From positions 35,528,501 through 35,592,500 of the forward strand of contig JBAIAC010000048.1 of NCBI GenBank assembly GCA_037349315.1: a DNA stretch of 64,000 nucleotides, in the 5' to 3' direction. The notes beneath the pieces are model-generated. The model was not told the origin of the DNA. It was given only the letters and a program-made list of their open reading frames with translations, and searched no databases. Within the stretch, counting starts at the first letter, position 1. Every line of letters begins with the position of its first letter. Origin of the DNA: Chelydra serpentina (taxonomy: Eukaryota; Chordata; Testudines; Chelydridae). The position numbers and the translations under genes are program-made. Positions 44,589 to 57,150 of this stretch are shown in pieces.

Positions 44589-46030
44589 TATAGCAGATAC
44601 AGTATTATCTAAATTATTGAAATTAAAATTTTTTAGCTGAAATTCATCCTTCCTCTGAGAGCCAGTACAAAGCCAATGCACCACTTATGTCTCACCTAAA
44701 CTATATTTTGAGGGTATAAATGAGATATAAATTGTGCTCAAACCTTAAACTGGATCTCTCTACAGGAGCAAATTTCACCCATACAAAATTATGCTGATGT
44801 CTTTAGGTGCCAGCATAGACTATTGCATTGGTTTTGGAGTCCAGGGAACTCTAACTTTCCCACATTAGAAATACATTATAAACTGAATTAACACAAAGCT
44901 TATGTTAATGTGACCTCTCAACTATATTTAGTTTATGGAATGTACCAGCCAGAGGTCTTCCTAAATTTCAAAATGCTCTTGGCATCGTTTCTAAAGATGG
45001 TGTGTAGTATATTTTACTTAATGATTTATAAAATATACCTATATACATTAAGTAATTTCTAGCAGCTGCTCATGTATTTGGTTCTGCTGAAAAGCTCTTC
45101 TTTTTTTGATGCCTGGTTAGATTTCTGTCTGGAATTCATGCACACCCACACACAGGCTTAGAGTGGGCCTGGAGTATTAGCCTTCTGCAGCATAGCTGGA
45201 AAATACCTACTGAGCCTGAATGAATCAGAATATATCTGTTTGAAAACTTTCCCCATTGCTTGGATTTTCATTATCTTGTCTGCCTTCACTTTCTTCCCCC
45301 TGTAAGGAACAAGGGAAGCATATTGTATTTTTGCTACCAGTATTTTTAATTACCTAGTGCTTTTCCAATTAAATATATATAGCTGTTTATGAAATGATAA
45401 ATTATTCGAATGTATATGGAAAAATTAATAAAGCATGAATAGTCATAACAGGAAACTTCACCCCAGGGAATGCATTCATTTACTGTGTATCCTTTGAAAA
45501 CATAAAGCAATTAATTTTCATGTTTTTAATCATTTTCATTTCCAATTTCCTACTTACGGTATCAAAGATATTTGTCTTTAAACAAGGTATTTATCTATGA
45601 GAACCATTTTTTTCTTCCTGCTTAGACCCCACCCTCCACAAACCTCTGTTGGGATCCACTAGCAAATTCCTAGATATTAAATGAAGAATGAATATTGTAT
45701 TCAATTAAAACTGCAGAGGGAATTTAGGTAAGGATAATGTAATTACCCATGTTAGTACTACATAAAGAATCTGATTGAAATCAATCTATCATTATATGAG
45801 TCAATCTGTGTGTCATTCTAATGAGATAGTTGATGTTGGATGACCACATATGCCTTGCATTTTCCATTTCTAAAGAACAGGATAGCATCACATTAATCCA
45901 TGAAGTTTGAAATGGGAAAACTTAAAACAAAACACAAGTTTCTTGGGAGACTTGATGATTCCTAGGATTAGTAATGAAATGGAGAGACTTTCAAGACTAG
46001 GTTGCTACTTCAAATCCAGATCAGGTTAGT
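44589..46030. other. A+T-rich DNA, nothing recognised
   Basis: Unique-looking A+T-rich sequence without open frames of note. Confidence 0.4.
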
Positions 46031-46575
46031 AATTGATTTTACCCTGCATACCCAGGCTATACCATTTCTTTATCCAAAGCATTTCTAAGCTATTCACCCT
46101 TCTTTCTGTCCAGGCAGCCAATGTACTTGCCCTGGCCCTCACCATCTTCTATGTTCCTTATTCTAACTTCTTCCTCTCAACTAACCCTAATACCTATCTC
46201 ATGTCCATTTGGTCCATACAAAATGGTGCTCCTAAGATCTCCTTTGTACATCTCTCTGATCACATCACCCCTCTCTTTAAATCCTTCCGCCAGCTCTCCC
46301 TGTTTCATTGCATCAAGTTTAAGCTTCTTGCCCTTCACCAATCTGCCTGTCTGCACTTGCTTCTCTAAATTTGCCTCTTATTGCATAGCCTCCTTTTCTG
46401 TGCTTTACTAACAGTGCCAGTCTGTCTGTCCATTTGCTTCACATCCAAGCATCTCTGTGCCATCTTCCATACTGCAGTCCTTTATGCATGGAATGCACTC
46501 CCTGAATTGCCCCATCAGGTCACTACCCTCTCTTCATAACCCTGTGCACCTCTGCTGCGAAACTTAAAGAAATCA
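46031..46575 (+). mobile_element. ancient LINE relic
   Basis: The run TCTCTGATCACATCACCCCT, CTCTTTAAATCCTTCCGCCA, GCATCAAGTTTAAGCTTCTT and ATGCATGGAATGCACTCCCT follows the conserved order of the RT C-terminus in old LINEs of the L2/Rex/CR1 assemblage (a hit of the form SDHITPLFKS then KFKLL then WNALP). It is broken by stops. The overlapping frames of 111 and 96 codons are parts of it. Confidence 0.5.
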
Positions 46576-48890
46576 TCCAATTAATGATGTGTAGGCTGAA
46601 TGGCTCTCATCCTGGCAGTGTGGCTGAGACTGAAGTACCGTCTCACACCTAGGACTCCCCCCCAGGTCAGAGCCGAAGCATATTTGCAAGCAGTATGAGG
46701 AAGCCTCCATTACTTTTGCTTGTTCTATAATTATTCCTTTCATTACCAGAGTTTTCAGTTCAGCCACTTTTAGAGTATAAATTTAATATTACAAAGGCAT
46801 CAATCCCACTTTGATATAGTGCTTTTAAATCTTCACATTAAAGGCACTATTGGCCTAATCCAACTCCTGTTGAAGTTAACAGCAATTTTCCCATTGTTTT
46901 CAGTGGCAACTGGATTTGGCCTCATATAAATTCCAATTGTTACAATTAACTTCAGACAAAATATCAGAAATAAGTATCTTGCAATGGTGTAAAAAATAGT
47001 AGAGCTGGGAACACAACCTTATCTTTCACCAACAAGCTATAGAAAGACAATGTATACCAACATTTTCCTTTAGTTGTATTTTCTTGATAGCAGGGAGGAA
47101 CTCACCAAAATCTTTCAGCTAAAATTTGACTTTTTAGATCTTCCATTTATGAAACAATTACAACAACACAAAACAACTGTGGCTCAGTTATCTATTCTGC
47201 CCAAAGGGAGCAAGGTGCATTGTCAGGAGCCCAGTATTGTTAATAAAAGGGAATAAAATTAGTTATCACGTGAAAGTTAATAAATAAATCATGAAACTCT
47301 GTTATGGACCTGATTCAGCAGCATCCTTTACTCTTGCTGAGTAGTACTTACTCACGCATGTCATCCCTTAGAATTCAAGGGGTGTACGTGTGTAAGTGCT
47401 AGTCAATGTGAATAAGAGTTGCAGAATTGTGCTGTATGAGCTAATGGCTAACTGGGATAGAAGTTTACTCAGAAAAACTTGGAAGAGGTATTTCCAGACA
47501 ATGGTATGACAGATGTATTTCAGCAGATGTACAGTATTCCACTAGAAAAAAAGAAGTGAAAGATAAAATAGGATTAAAAAAGAGACCTTGAAAATGCAAT
47601 ATAATGATATGGACCCACCAGCAAGGTCACATGTCCCTGATGAGAAACCCAGCCCTTAATCCCCAGCTACTATGAAAGCACTGTGCCCAGACCCTGCATG
47701 GGGACCTGTGACTAATATGTTGTCTACCTACCACTCTCTAGCTGCTGGAAAGGAGAGAAGGCAATATTTCTGTCTTTCCACCCTCACCAGAACCTCCTGG
47801 TTATTTGGGATAGAGAGAACCCTCTACTCTCCCTATCCAGACTTCTAGTTACTATGCAGAGAAGTGATGCCTTGCTAGTCTCCACATTCTTCGGCCTCTG
47901 GTACTGAGTATTTTGTGGGTTCCTCTGCCATAAATACCTCCATTGCTTGCCACTGCATCCTATCATAGCTTTCCTAAGAGCAACAGCAGTGTGAAATTGA
48001 CAGGACTCCTGCTGTGCCAATCCCTGCGGTTCTAAACGTAGCAGTGCAACTAATGAAAGTCTTCCCAAATTTAGCTCTGCTTCTGTTTGGTGAAGGTGTG
48101 AGCAGTGATGGCAACCCTAGATCGTCTCTTTGCAGTCGCATGAAGACATTGTATTGGTTCACCTTTGAAAGGTGAATCTTCAAAACCACAAGGGCTAGAA
48201 ACCATTTACTTTAAAAAGTGAAAGCTTTCATCCTGATGCTTTAACTCTAGCTTACTGCTCCCCATGTATCTCCCTCTCATTAGGGAAACTTTTCTACCCC
48301 TGGATATAAAAGTTATCAAGAGGTAGATTTTAAAACAGCTGTCAAAGTCCTTTAGCTCTATCAGATGGAAGCTTCTATTTGCAGGGAGACAGAAATGGAT
48401 TAGCGTTCTCAGCCAGCTTGCCCCTCGTTCTCTTTGTAGCAGGTTAACAACATTTGTTTGCTTCCTTTCTCCATCCGGTGGTAGGAGGTCATACTACCTA
48501 TTGTCTGCCCTGGGATATTTGGAAGTTGGAGAAAATAAGATTTTTAAAAAACGATTAGATCTTATTTCAAATCAAAGCATTGATTTTACATGTCCTGGAG
48601 TGGTTTATAGGAATATTCCCTAGTACCACTAACAGGGACAGGTTATATCATTTTTGTAACTATTCATGCACTGTACATAATAGGGACATGGCACCTTCTT
48701 TTCATTCACTCCCACTCACCTACTGGCTTATGTAGCTGAGCCTTCAGTCTTCGGCACTCCGTCCTATGAAATCATGACGCAGAACTGGGTGAATAATGGA
48801 AAAATGTTCATTGAATAATTTTATGGTGGGAAAAAACCCACTGAATGTGCAACTATTAGCAGATCGGCTCCAAGGAGGATACCTCATCTG
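46576..48890. other. mixed DNA with MITE relics
   Basis: MITE-like pieces: 46853-46924 (CTCCTGTTGAAGTTAACAGC, CCCATTGTTTTCAGTGGCAA) and 47305-47425 (GAGTAGTACTTACTCACGCA, GTGTAAGTGCTAGTCAATGT). No gene recognised upstream of the CpG island. Confidence 0.35.
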
Positions 48891-49489
48891 ATCTTCACCA
48901 GGACTGAATTACAACTGTACAGGATCTCTTCAGGTGGGGCTGAGAGACCTTCTTCCTCCCTAGCCCACTACTTTGTCCGCAGGAGCAGGGAGGCCTGAGC
49001 CCAGCAGGGACCCCTGTGTGCGGCCTGGGGCTCCTGCCACCCCGGCTCTGATGGGAGTGGCAGGAGGGACCGCCACACGTGCCCCTCTGCTGTGGTTGTG
49101 GGATTTTTTGGCGGCTCCCTCTCACAGTCAATCAGAGCCCTCCGCTGGGGGAAGGTAATGGGGGGGGGGGAAGGGGGGCTTTCTGTTTGCGGGAAGGGGG
49201 CCGCGGTTGGGACCCAACCCCTTTCCCTTGGCCACCCCAATGGGACCCCGCTCCTGCTTCCTACCCAGGCTGCTGGGGCCACGGGCGGAAACCCAATTGA
49301 GGGGCTGGCCCCAGCCGCACACCCAGAGCCGGGGCTTGGCTCGCCCCCGGTCCCGGGGCTGAAGCGGTTCCCCGCGCCCGCCCCTCTGCCGCCGAGCCCC
49401 CTCCCCCCGCGTGACGCGGCTCGCTCGGCTCCCGCTCCAGCTCCATCCCGCCGCGCTGCCCAGCTGCTCAGAGCGCGGCCCCTTTAAAG

Positions 49490-50046
49490 CCGGGCTGAGC
49501 CGCCGGTCCCCGGTCCCGTCTTCTTCCCCGGCGGGGACCAGCTGGCCGCAGCGGAGCCGGGAGGGGCCGCCCACCGTCCCCTCGGCCAGCTCCCGCTCCC
49601 ACGCGCTGCCGAGCCCGGGTGGCCAGCGGGCTGGAGGCGGCGGGCAGGAGCCGGGGCAGGGCGCTGCAGCAGCAGGGGGCGGTGGTAGGCAGCGGCGCCG
49701 GTTGATCCGAAGGGAGGGCGGCCGCTAGGTTCCCAGGCGCAGCCCCTCATGCGTGTCTCCGGGCATGCTACCGCTGCCCGCGCAAGCCCCCGTCTATGCC
49801 TGGGCTGAGCCGCCCGCTTGCTCCCCTCGGATCGGGTCTGCGCCTCCCGCAGGGCTCGCCGCGGGACCATGGCGCGCTGAGGAGCGGCGGCAGGCAGGGG
49901 CTCGCCCTGTGCCCGGGATCTAAGGGGCCGCGCCGGGCAATGACCCCCCGCTCCTCCGCCTCTGGGGACTGAAGGGGCTCGGGGGGCTCGGCACGGACCC
50001 GCCGCCGAGGGGACGCGCGGCTGCGGCGCTTCAGAGGAATGAGACT
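49490..50046 (+). other. candidate untranslated first exon
   Basis: A good donor site, ACT|GTAAGTCC, lies at 50046/50047, after which CpG density falls and intron-like A+T-rich DNA starts within about 650 bp. The upstream sequence would be a GC-rich 5' exon. An ATG eight bases before the donor (50039-50041) would leave only two codons and a split codon in this exon, so the exon is probably mostly or wholly untranslated. No matching coding exon is recognised in the next 14 kb. The start site is not defined and the gene identity is unknown. Confidence 0.4.
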
Positions 50047-50171
50047 GTAAGTCCCGGCAACTTTGTTTTTTCTCCGATCGCGGTGCCTTGTGAAACGGTC
50101 CTGCTGGGGGGCGGGGGGGAGCGGGCTGCAGGGGAGCTGGGGGGGGGGCGCCTGTGTACAGTACAGGGGGG

Positions 50172-50268
50172 CAGGGGCGCTGGAGCAATTTATATTGTGG
50201 TGGTGCTGAGAGCCATTGACCCACACTGGAAACCCGATGGAAACCACTTCAAGCCAGGGGGTGTGCGC
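50172..50268 (+). mobile_element. MITE copy within CpG island edge
   Basis: GGCGCTGGAGCAATTTATAT, TGGTGCTGAGAGCCATTGAC, and GATGGAAACCACTTCAAGCC followed by AGGGGGTG match the MITE at 32398-32535 in order and orientation. The right terminus is lost or replaced by G-rich sequence. Confidence 0.7.
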
Positions 50269-50330
50269 GGGGGGGTGTTTGACCAGCTAGAAGTATGAAA
50301 AATGGGGACAGGGGGTGGGGGGTAATGGGC

Positions 50331-53300
50331 GCCAATATCAGAAAATAAACTATCTAACCGAGAAACTATAGCTGCAGAGAGAGACAGTGTGTGTGTTCAG
50401 CCCAGAGAAGGCGAGCGGCTTGGCTTTAAATGCGATCCAGTGTCTCCATAGTCAGTTGCAGGATAGCTGCAAGTGAACAAGGGTTGGTCAGCCCCACACG
50501 CTGTGCTGCTGATTAGTTATCACAAGGCTGGCAGGCAACAGCTCTTCAGCAGAGAAGAGAGGATCCTCTGGGTGAACACCCTTACACCCTCGCCCACTCC
50601 CCTCTGCCCGGCCCGGGGTCTTGCATACACGAACAGTCCCGCCTCCCCGTGCGCCCTGTAACTTTTGGGATTAATTTGTAAGCGTGCCGGGGATGGCTCG
50701 GCTGCGCTGAGCCTCGCCTAAGGAGTTGTCGTTTTGACAAGACTTCTAGTCTGCGTGATGTTAGGTGGTTAACACAAATGTCGTGCAAGTTAGTGACCAT
50801 ACAGAGTTGGACTGCAAAGTCTGAACATTGCAGCATGTTTGACAATCTGCGGTTGGATGTAATGTTTCAAATAAGAAGCCATTTGAAATGCTGTGCGAAG
50901 AGAATTAAGTGATTATCAGTGTAAAGCAGAGGTGGCGTTAGGTGGCTGCAGAAGTGCTAATAACTTGGGGTAGCACTTGGGGTAGTGGGAGAAGAGGAAT
51001 CTTGAATTCCACGGTGTTAATTTAACCTTTACAAACAGTGACTGGCTGGTCATTTCAAATGCAAGATGAATTATAGACAGTAGCAATAATCCATCCCTGA
51101 AACACTGGGCATTTAACTGACACCTGAGTCATTACTTAATGGTTCAAATTCATGTCTGAGGCTATTTCCATGCTTTTTTCCATCTGCCGAACTGATATTA
51201 GTATTTTCTATAGCATTAAAAGCTACAAATATACACGGAGATATTCTGAGCCCTACCAAATATTATTTGTATATTGGCATCTTTGATGAGAAATTAATTT
51301 CTTGTGTGCCTATTACTTTACATGCCGGAATACAATCCGAGTACCTTTTGATCTGGTCTTTGAATTGTTACATTTCTTTCTTTCTGGTGGTGTTTCAGCA
51401 GTTTTCTTGACAAGATTCGGTGATTTTTTAAAAACCTTTTATTAATAATGAAAATATTATAGCACTTACTATTTTCCTTTATTTCAGTTACATAATTGTA
51501 GTTTTAATTAAAAGGATTAATGCAAAAATAATTGAGGGAAGATCACAGACAGATACATACTGAGACATATTATTTTAAATATATTTATAATAAATTCCTT
51601 ATTGCCAATATTTTGGTAATTACTCCCAGCTATAGTATACAGTGTATGGTATTGTCTCAAAAATATTCATTTCCCCTGTGATTATATAGTAAGAGGAGCT
51701 GAATGAGATGCATTGAGGATGGGTTTGACAAATTCAGTTTATCCAAATTAATTAAATTTTTCTTCAGATATTGGATTAAATCAAGCTTCTTACTCTACTG
51801 TTAAGACAGGTAATGTGTTGTAGGATCTTTTCATTTGCCCAACTGGAACCTTGTATTGTTCTACTGTTGAGAGAGTATCCATGCTGAACAGCTCAAGATT
51901 TCTCTTTTACTAACAACCCACATTGTAGGTAACGGTTAGCTGAAGGAATACTTTAATTTTCTATTCAGAATTCTAGACGTATTTGCCAAGAAGGTAAATT
52001 AAATGCATGGAAGCTAATGTTTCATTTGAATCTCTTCAGGTAACTGACAACCTTTAGAAGTAGGTGACCTTCAGTAAGTTATCTTTGTGATGTGTACAGT
52101 TACTGTCATGCTGGTTGATAGCAAATTATTCTAGATAAACCGAAACCTGACATTTCAGTTCCTGGACTTATTTTTTAAATAGTAGCTTCATGGAAAAAAC
52201 TCTGCTTAAGATATTTGGGTTTAAATCTTGGTCCCATTGAAATCAATGGTAAAATTCCCATTAGTTCCAATAGAGGCAGGATTTCACCCTTGATTTTTAT
52301 CATCATTTATGGCTGAGTGCCAACTAGCTTTGAGTTGAAATTGACACAGCAAAGTCTAAATGCGATTAGTGACAGAATTTACAACTCTCCATAGAATTGC
52401 TTTTTGCGTATTGGGCTATGCTTAATAAATATAAAAAGTATTCCATATTCAGTAAGTAATATTATGTTTTAAAAAAAGAATAGACTGCTCAGACTTCAAA
52501 ATCTCTTGTCAAATAATATGTCAGAATTCTCTGTTGAAACCTATGTCAGAATTCATCATAAATAAATTATAGCGATTTGGTTTTGCCCCATATTTTTAAT
52601 AGAGTCAACTAATGATTGAATGATTCTGCAAAATTCAGAAATTATTTATTGATATTATTTGAGTATAGAACTGATTGAAAATTTAGAGCTTTATTAGGGT
52701 CCAATTCTACAGGGTGGCTTTAATGAGGGAGGGCCCTAAGCACCTTCAAGAGAGGCTCTATACCTTGCAGGTTTGAACTGTTAATGGTTAATTTATTTGC
52801 GAGATGATAAAAATTAGCTGATTAAACTCTTTGAAAATATGATTTGATGGATTTAAAAAAAAAGATATTTACTGATGATTAGAGCTGGTCAGTTTAATAA
52901 GGTTGAGAATTTGATGAAAAAACAGAGAAATAGTCTGCAAAATGTATTGTTGAAATTTCCTCCCAATTTTCTACCAGCTAAAAACAAATAAACTTTCACT
53001 TAAGACCTAGTCTACTGTTCCCACTCTGCTAAATTTGTGTTACAGTCTCAATGTCTGTAATGTTCCATGTATCAGAAGCAAGATTGGTGTATTAATGGGT
53101 AGACCACCTTTATATAATATCTATAACAAAAAAAAGAAAGACACCCCCCCACCACCACCAGTGCACAAAATTAGAGGAAGTAAAAGTTTGAGATGGTTTA
53201 GATTTTCCTGAATAATCACTGGATATGAAAGAAGATTCTGGGTTTCATTTAAAAAAATCATGTCTATGTATTAGATTTTCAAGAAAGCGAGGGACCAAAT

Positions 53301-53440
53301 TATAGTATTTGTTTCAACCACGTATAATACAGACAGGTATCATGCAAACTTCCCCTCAAGCTCTGTCAATGCACATCAATTCTAGAGATTAAAAATGAAC
53401 TCCTACAAACTTCTATGCATTTGTGACAAAATGGTTCAGT
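50331..53440. other. intron-like A+T-rich DNA
   Basis: CpG content declines after about 50.7 kb. A MITE relic lies at 52226-52292 (CCCATTGAAATCAATGGTAA). No coding exon recognised. If a gene starts at the CpG island, this would be its first intron. Confidence 0.4.
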
Positions 53441-53442
53441 CC

Positions 53443-53508
53443 TGTTGCCATTGAAGTCAATGTTGAATCTCCCATTAACTTCAATAGTGTAGGATTGGTT
53501 CCCTGGGT
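53443..53508. repeat. MITE relic (CATTGAAGTCAATG core)
   Basis: GCCATTGAAGTCAATGTTGA is followed by CCCATTAACTTCAATAGTGT, two palindromic cores in tandem, as in the family listed at 18784-18874 and 61808-61867. Confidence 0.5.
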
Positions 53509-53544
53509 GTTGATCTTGCAAAGTACTGAGCACCTTCAGCTCCC

Positions 53545-53775
53545 AAGTATTTGTATTATGGTAGCACCAAGAGGCCCCAGCTAAGTTGGAGACTCCATTG
53601 TGCTAGACCCTGCACAAACACAGTAAGGATCCCTGTCCTGAAGAATTTATAATCTAAATAGTTAAGACTGACAAAGGATGACGGGGAAATGACTTTCCTA
53701 AGGTGATCTAGCAGGTCAGTGGCAGAACCAGGACTAAAACCCAGATATCTTGACTCAGACTAGTATCCTGGACCA
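53545..53775 (-). mobile_element. CORE/MIR-like SINE
   Basis: In plus-strand order: TTTGTATTATGGTAGCACCA, CCATTGTGCTAGACCCTGCA, ATTTATAATCTAAATAGTTA, CAGGTCAGTGGCAGAACCAG, then the inverted tRNA-like head ending ATCCTGGACCACATTG. It is the same structure as 37893-38170. It lies between two GAGCACC/GAGCACT motifs that may be halves of an older MITE. Confidence 0.75.
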
Positions 53776-54440
53776 CATTGTATCCTGAGCACTCATTAAA
53801 GTCGATGGAAGTTGAGGCTGCTTGCACCCAAAACACCCTTGACAACCTGACCCCTACATGATCATTTAATGAATGTGTCCAGAAGGGAATAACTAGTGCA
53901 CTGTTACCTAACTCTGATCTAGTGTTTAGTAAACTTCAATATTTACTAGTAATAGCCTGCCAAAGAACAGCATAACATTACATATTGCTTGTTCTGAGCT
54001 GTTTTTGGTTTTCACACCCATTTTTGTTTTGTCATTGCTTGTAATCACTTTCACACCAAGGCATGGAGTGGGTTTGACTGCTAGAAGCATGTATTTCAGG
54101 AGTGTAACAAATGCCAGGAATATAATTTCTTGGCTCTAAATGTACCTGCTTCCTAACAGACATTGTAGCAAATAATTCCAAAAATTCAGAAGCTCTAGAA
54201 ATAAATCTTCCTAAAATTTAATTGTTTTTTTTTTCTGGTGCAGAATAAGTAGTGGTGAAAAATTATAGGGCCTAGTTGTGCCATTTATTTCAACGTGGAG
54301 TGCTGACTAAAATTCAGCATCACAATGTGGTCCATGGTTCTACTAGATTCTAGATATTTTTCTTTGTACTATACATGAAAATCATGCATGTATAAAGGTC
54401 CATGCAAGGCTTCTTATGGTGAGGTTGAACTGATGATAGA
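53776..54440. other. A+T-rich DNA, nothing recognised
   Basis: No gene recognised. A T10 run lies near 54225. Confidence 0.35.
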
Positions 54441-55860
54441 GAGCATGGTTGGAGCAACTATATAGGGGAGCCTCTGCTCCCTTCCATACTATATTAGGGG
54501 TCTCCACACTGTCCCCACATAGGCTGATGGTAAAGGTTAGTCCTCAGAGAGGGATAGAGATATTTGGGTTAGTCTACAGACTTGGGGTGGAACAGGATCT
54601 ATGGTTATGTGGATCCAGTATAGCTAACACTGCATGCAAATAGCACAGAGGGGCAATGGCCATTATCTCAGACCATAGACACATATCATCGTCCGCAGTA
54701 GCTACAGCAACATCAGTTAAAAAATGATCGACTCGATATCCACCCAGCAACTACAATTTGGAAACCTAGTCAATAGGACAGGAGCCAAATACACTAACAG
54801 ATACAGAAAAACCTGAATTTTGGCACATTACAACTGTGCCTCCTTTTAACCAACACAGTACCCTGAAGTGTCTCAGAGATCTTCCTGGAGATGTTCTAAT
54901 AATGTATATGCCTACTGTACTGATTGGCCTGGCCACTGGACCAGTGAACTATTCAGCTGGGACCAGTATTATGAGTATAAGCACAAGTGGCTGACAGAAT
55001 CTTAGACAGACAAATGGTTGTGGATTACTAGCACGTAAAGACAATCATCATGGATCTTCTGGACACACATGATTCTGTGCTGATTCTGTGGAGAGAGGTA
55101 ACCCTTGGGACACTAGCACTCAAGGACTTTTGTTGGAGGTGGCTAAAATCAGAAATCCCCTTGGTGTTGCACATGGCAGAACTGGTTGTCTTGGAATGGT
55201 TCCTGCAGATTCTTCCCTCATTGGGAAGAGAATGGGCATACAGACACTGGACAGAGTCATTGGCCAAAGAAATCCCCTTTGCGGAAGGTTATGTGGTTTT
55301 GGGGCACTGGTACAGAGGGAGTGTACAGGACGAGTGCAGCCCAGTGCACTCTGGAGAAGAATTGGTGGGAAAACTTCGAGAGAGAGATTTCTCCATTTTC
55401 CCCAAACAGACTGCAGCAGAATGATACCAGCCATTTCCCTTCTGAAGATAGAAGACCAATCATGGATGTGACAGAATTCAATCTCCAGGGTCTAGTTCAG
55501 GGAGCAACAACACACCAGAGAGAACCATATGCTTCCATTGTGAGGAAAAAAGGACAGATGTACAGGGCTTGTCCTGACATGGGTGTAATTACAGCACCTC
55601 CTGGTGGACATCAAATGAGACCCAAGAGCATGTTTCTTCTTTCCCTCCTACGTTTACAGTTCCAGTATCGGTTAATGTGACCAAGGGATCTGGGGTCACA
55701 TTAAGTCAAATCCTGGTGCAAGATGACTTGGTTCAGTGACTTGTGCTGTGACTCCTCACTTGGCAATAGAGGAACAACCAAAAGTTTGTGTATCCAATCA
55801 AAACGTGAAACTGGGACCATTTCACATAGTTGATAGGAGAAGTCACTGGATACAAAGGAG
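54441..55860 (+). other. unidentified coding-like region, possibly old retroelement
   Basis: Three overlapping plus-strand frames of 124, 127 and 164 codons (55050-55680) sit in sequence that is less A+T-rich than its surroundings. The 164-codon frame runs through 55186-55680, with a Cys-poor, Trp-rich start and a KKGQMYRACPD segment that recalls, weakly, a retroelement zinc knuckle. I recognise no domain. The density of open frames suggests a decayed ORF, but chance cannot be excluded. Confidence 0.25.
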
Positions 55861-57150
55861 CAGAGGTTAAGCGCCATGACAACTAAGCTACCCTAGGCTT
55901 GTTCTTTAGCCACTGCCCCCAAAACTCCCACTCACAGGGGTTCATATCGCAGACAGGGTCAACAGGTAAGTTACTGCTGACAGTGAGCAGTGAGCTCACT
56001 AAAGTTCTACAGTTCTGAGAGGTGAGGATTGTTGCAGAGAGAAGTTATTCCTCCTCACTAACAGCACATCCCAGACCTCATGGAACCTCCATGGAGAGGC
56101 TTCCATGGGGCCAAAGGGGACTGATGCTGCAGTAGTGGTACTCTTACTTTTGCACCCTTACCCTCACACTCCATTAAACAATACTGTTCATACCAAATGA
56201 GGCTTGCACTTCTAGCCTCTGCATTTCAGCGGCTAGTGCACCAATACCATGTACCACTGTTCTACCTGCAATCCTGTCTTCATCAATGAAGGTGATACAG
56301 ATGCACAGGCACATCACCCATTTTAGAAACGGGGCAAACATTTGTTGTTGGAACCTAGGTCTGTCATCTGAACTTGGATTATTAATCAATTAATGCAATT
56401 ATACTTAATAGAAGATACAGCAGAGATTTGGCAAGGCTGGCTATTTGCACCATACCTTGGATAATTAATCACTAATAGTCACTCTGGAAACATACATTTT
56501 GTTCTGTGTGACACAGTCCAACAAATGTTTTCCAGATTAGTCATGTACAACAGCATAAACAAGCAGCATGTCATTCCCGAGCTATGGCATTAATTAAGTC
56601 TTGTTTACTATTGCCAAGAGTTGGGTGAATAATACATTTTGACAAAATTTGCAATATATTTTGAATACATGAATTAATATTTTGTTTTATTGTTCACCAC
56701 CTCTAGCTTTATCTATATCTATATGAAAAATATGTGTTTTACGCTTAGCTGTGACATGCTAAATATGCCGTGCTGTACCACTGTTTGCTTGGTGCAAAAC
56801 ACAGGTTAGGAAACGGGTGTTTGAAAAGCTTTTTAGTTCCTGGATGAACTAATGAATACTGAACTGCTTCTCCAAGATTAGCAGAGCAGGTTGTTATTCT
56901 GTTGTTCATTTTAGAAAATGGATACTTCTATGGGTGATGCTAAGTGAATTCAGACATAGTTCTGAGTTTACTCAAGATGAGATGTATGTCATGTCTTTAG
57001 AGTTGTCAGAAGACAATAGGCACAAAGCTCTTTAAAATAGTGAGATGCATTATGTGGAATTACAGTAGGATTATTATACATGGGTCAGTAGCAGTCCAGA
57101 GTTAAGACTGTACTGAAGTGTATGCAGTACTGCAGTAGCATTTAACTTAA
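55861..57150. other. A+T-rich DNA, nothing recognised
   Basis: No repeat or gene recognised. Confidence 0.4.

Larger units (their letters stand above)
48940..50330 (+). promoter_or_regulatory. CpG island, probable promoter
   Basis: This is about 1.4 kb of sequence very rich in G+C and CpG, unlike the A+T-rich 40 kb on either side, with many GGGCGG/CCGCCC-like boxes (for example about 49377-49410 and 49668-49690). CCTTTAAAGCC at 49480-49490 is a possible TATA-like element. High CpG density in a vertebrate genome marks a germline-unmethylated promoter. The direction is inferred from the donor-like site at 50047. Long frames on both strands (up to 246 codons at 49484-50224 minus) are expected in such composition and are not taken as proteins. 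Confidence 0.75.

Noticed and set aside
49484..50224. 246-codon minus-strand open frame in the CpG island
   Set aside because: It is Pro/Ala/Arg-rich composition with overlapping long frames on several strands, as expected in GC-rich DNA. No domain is seen.
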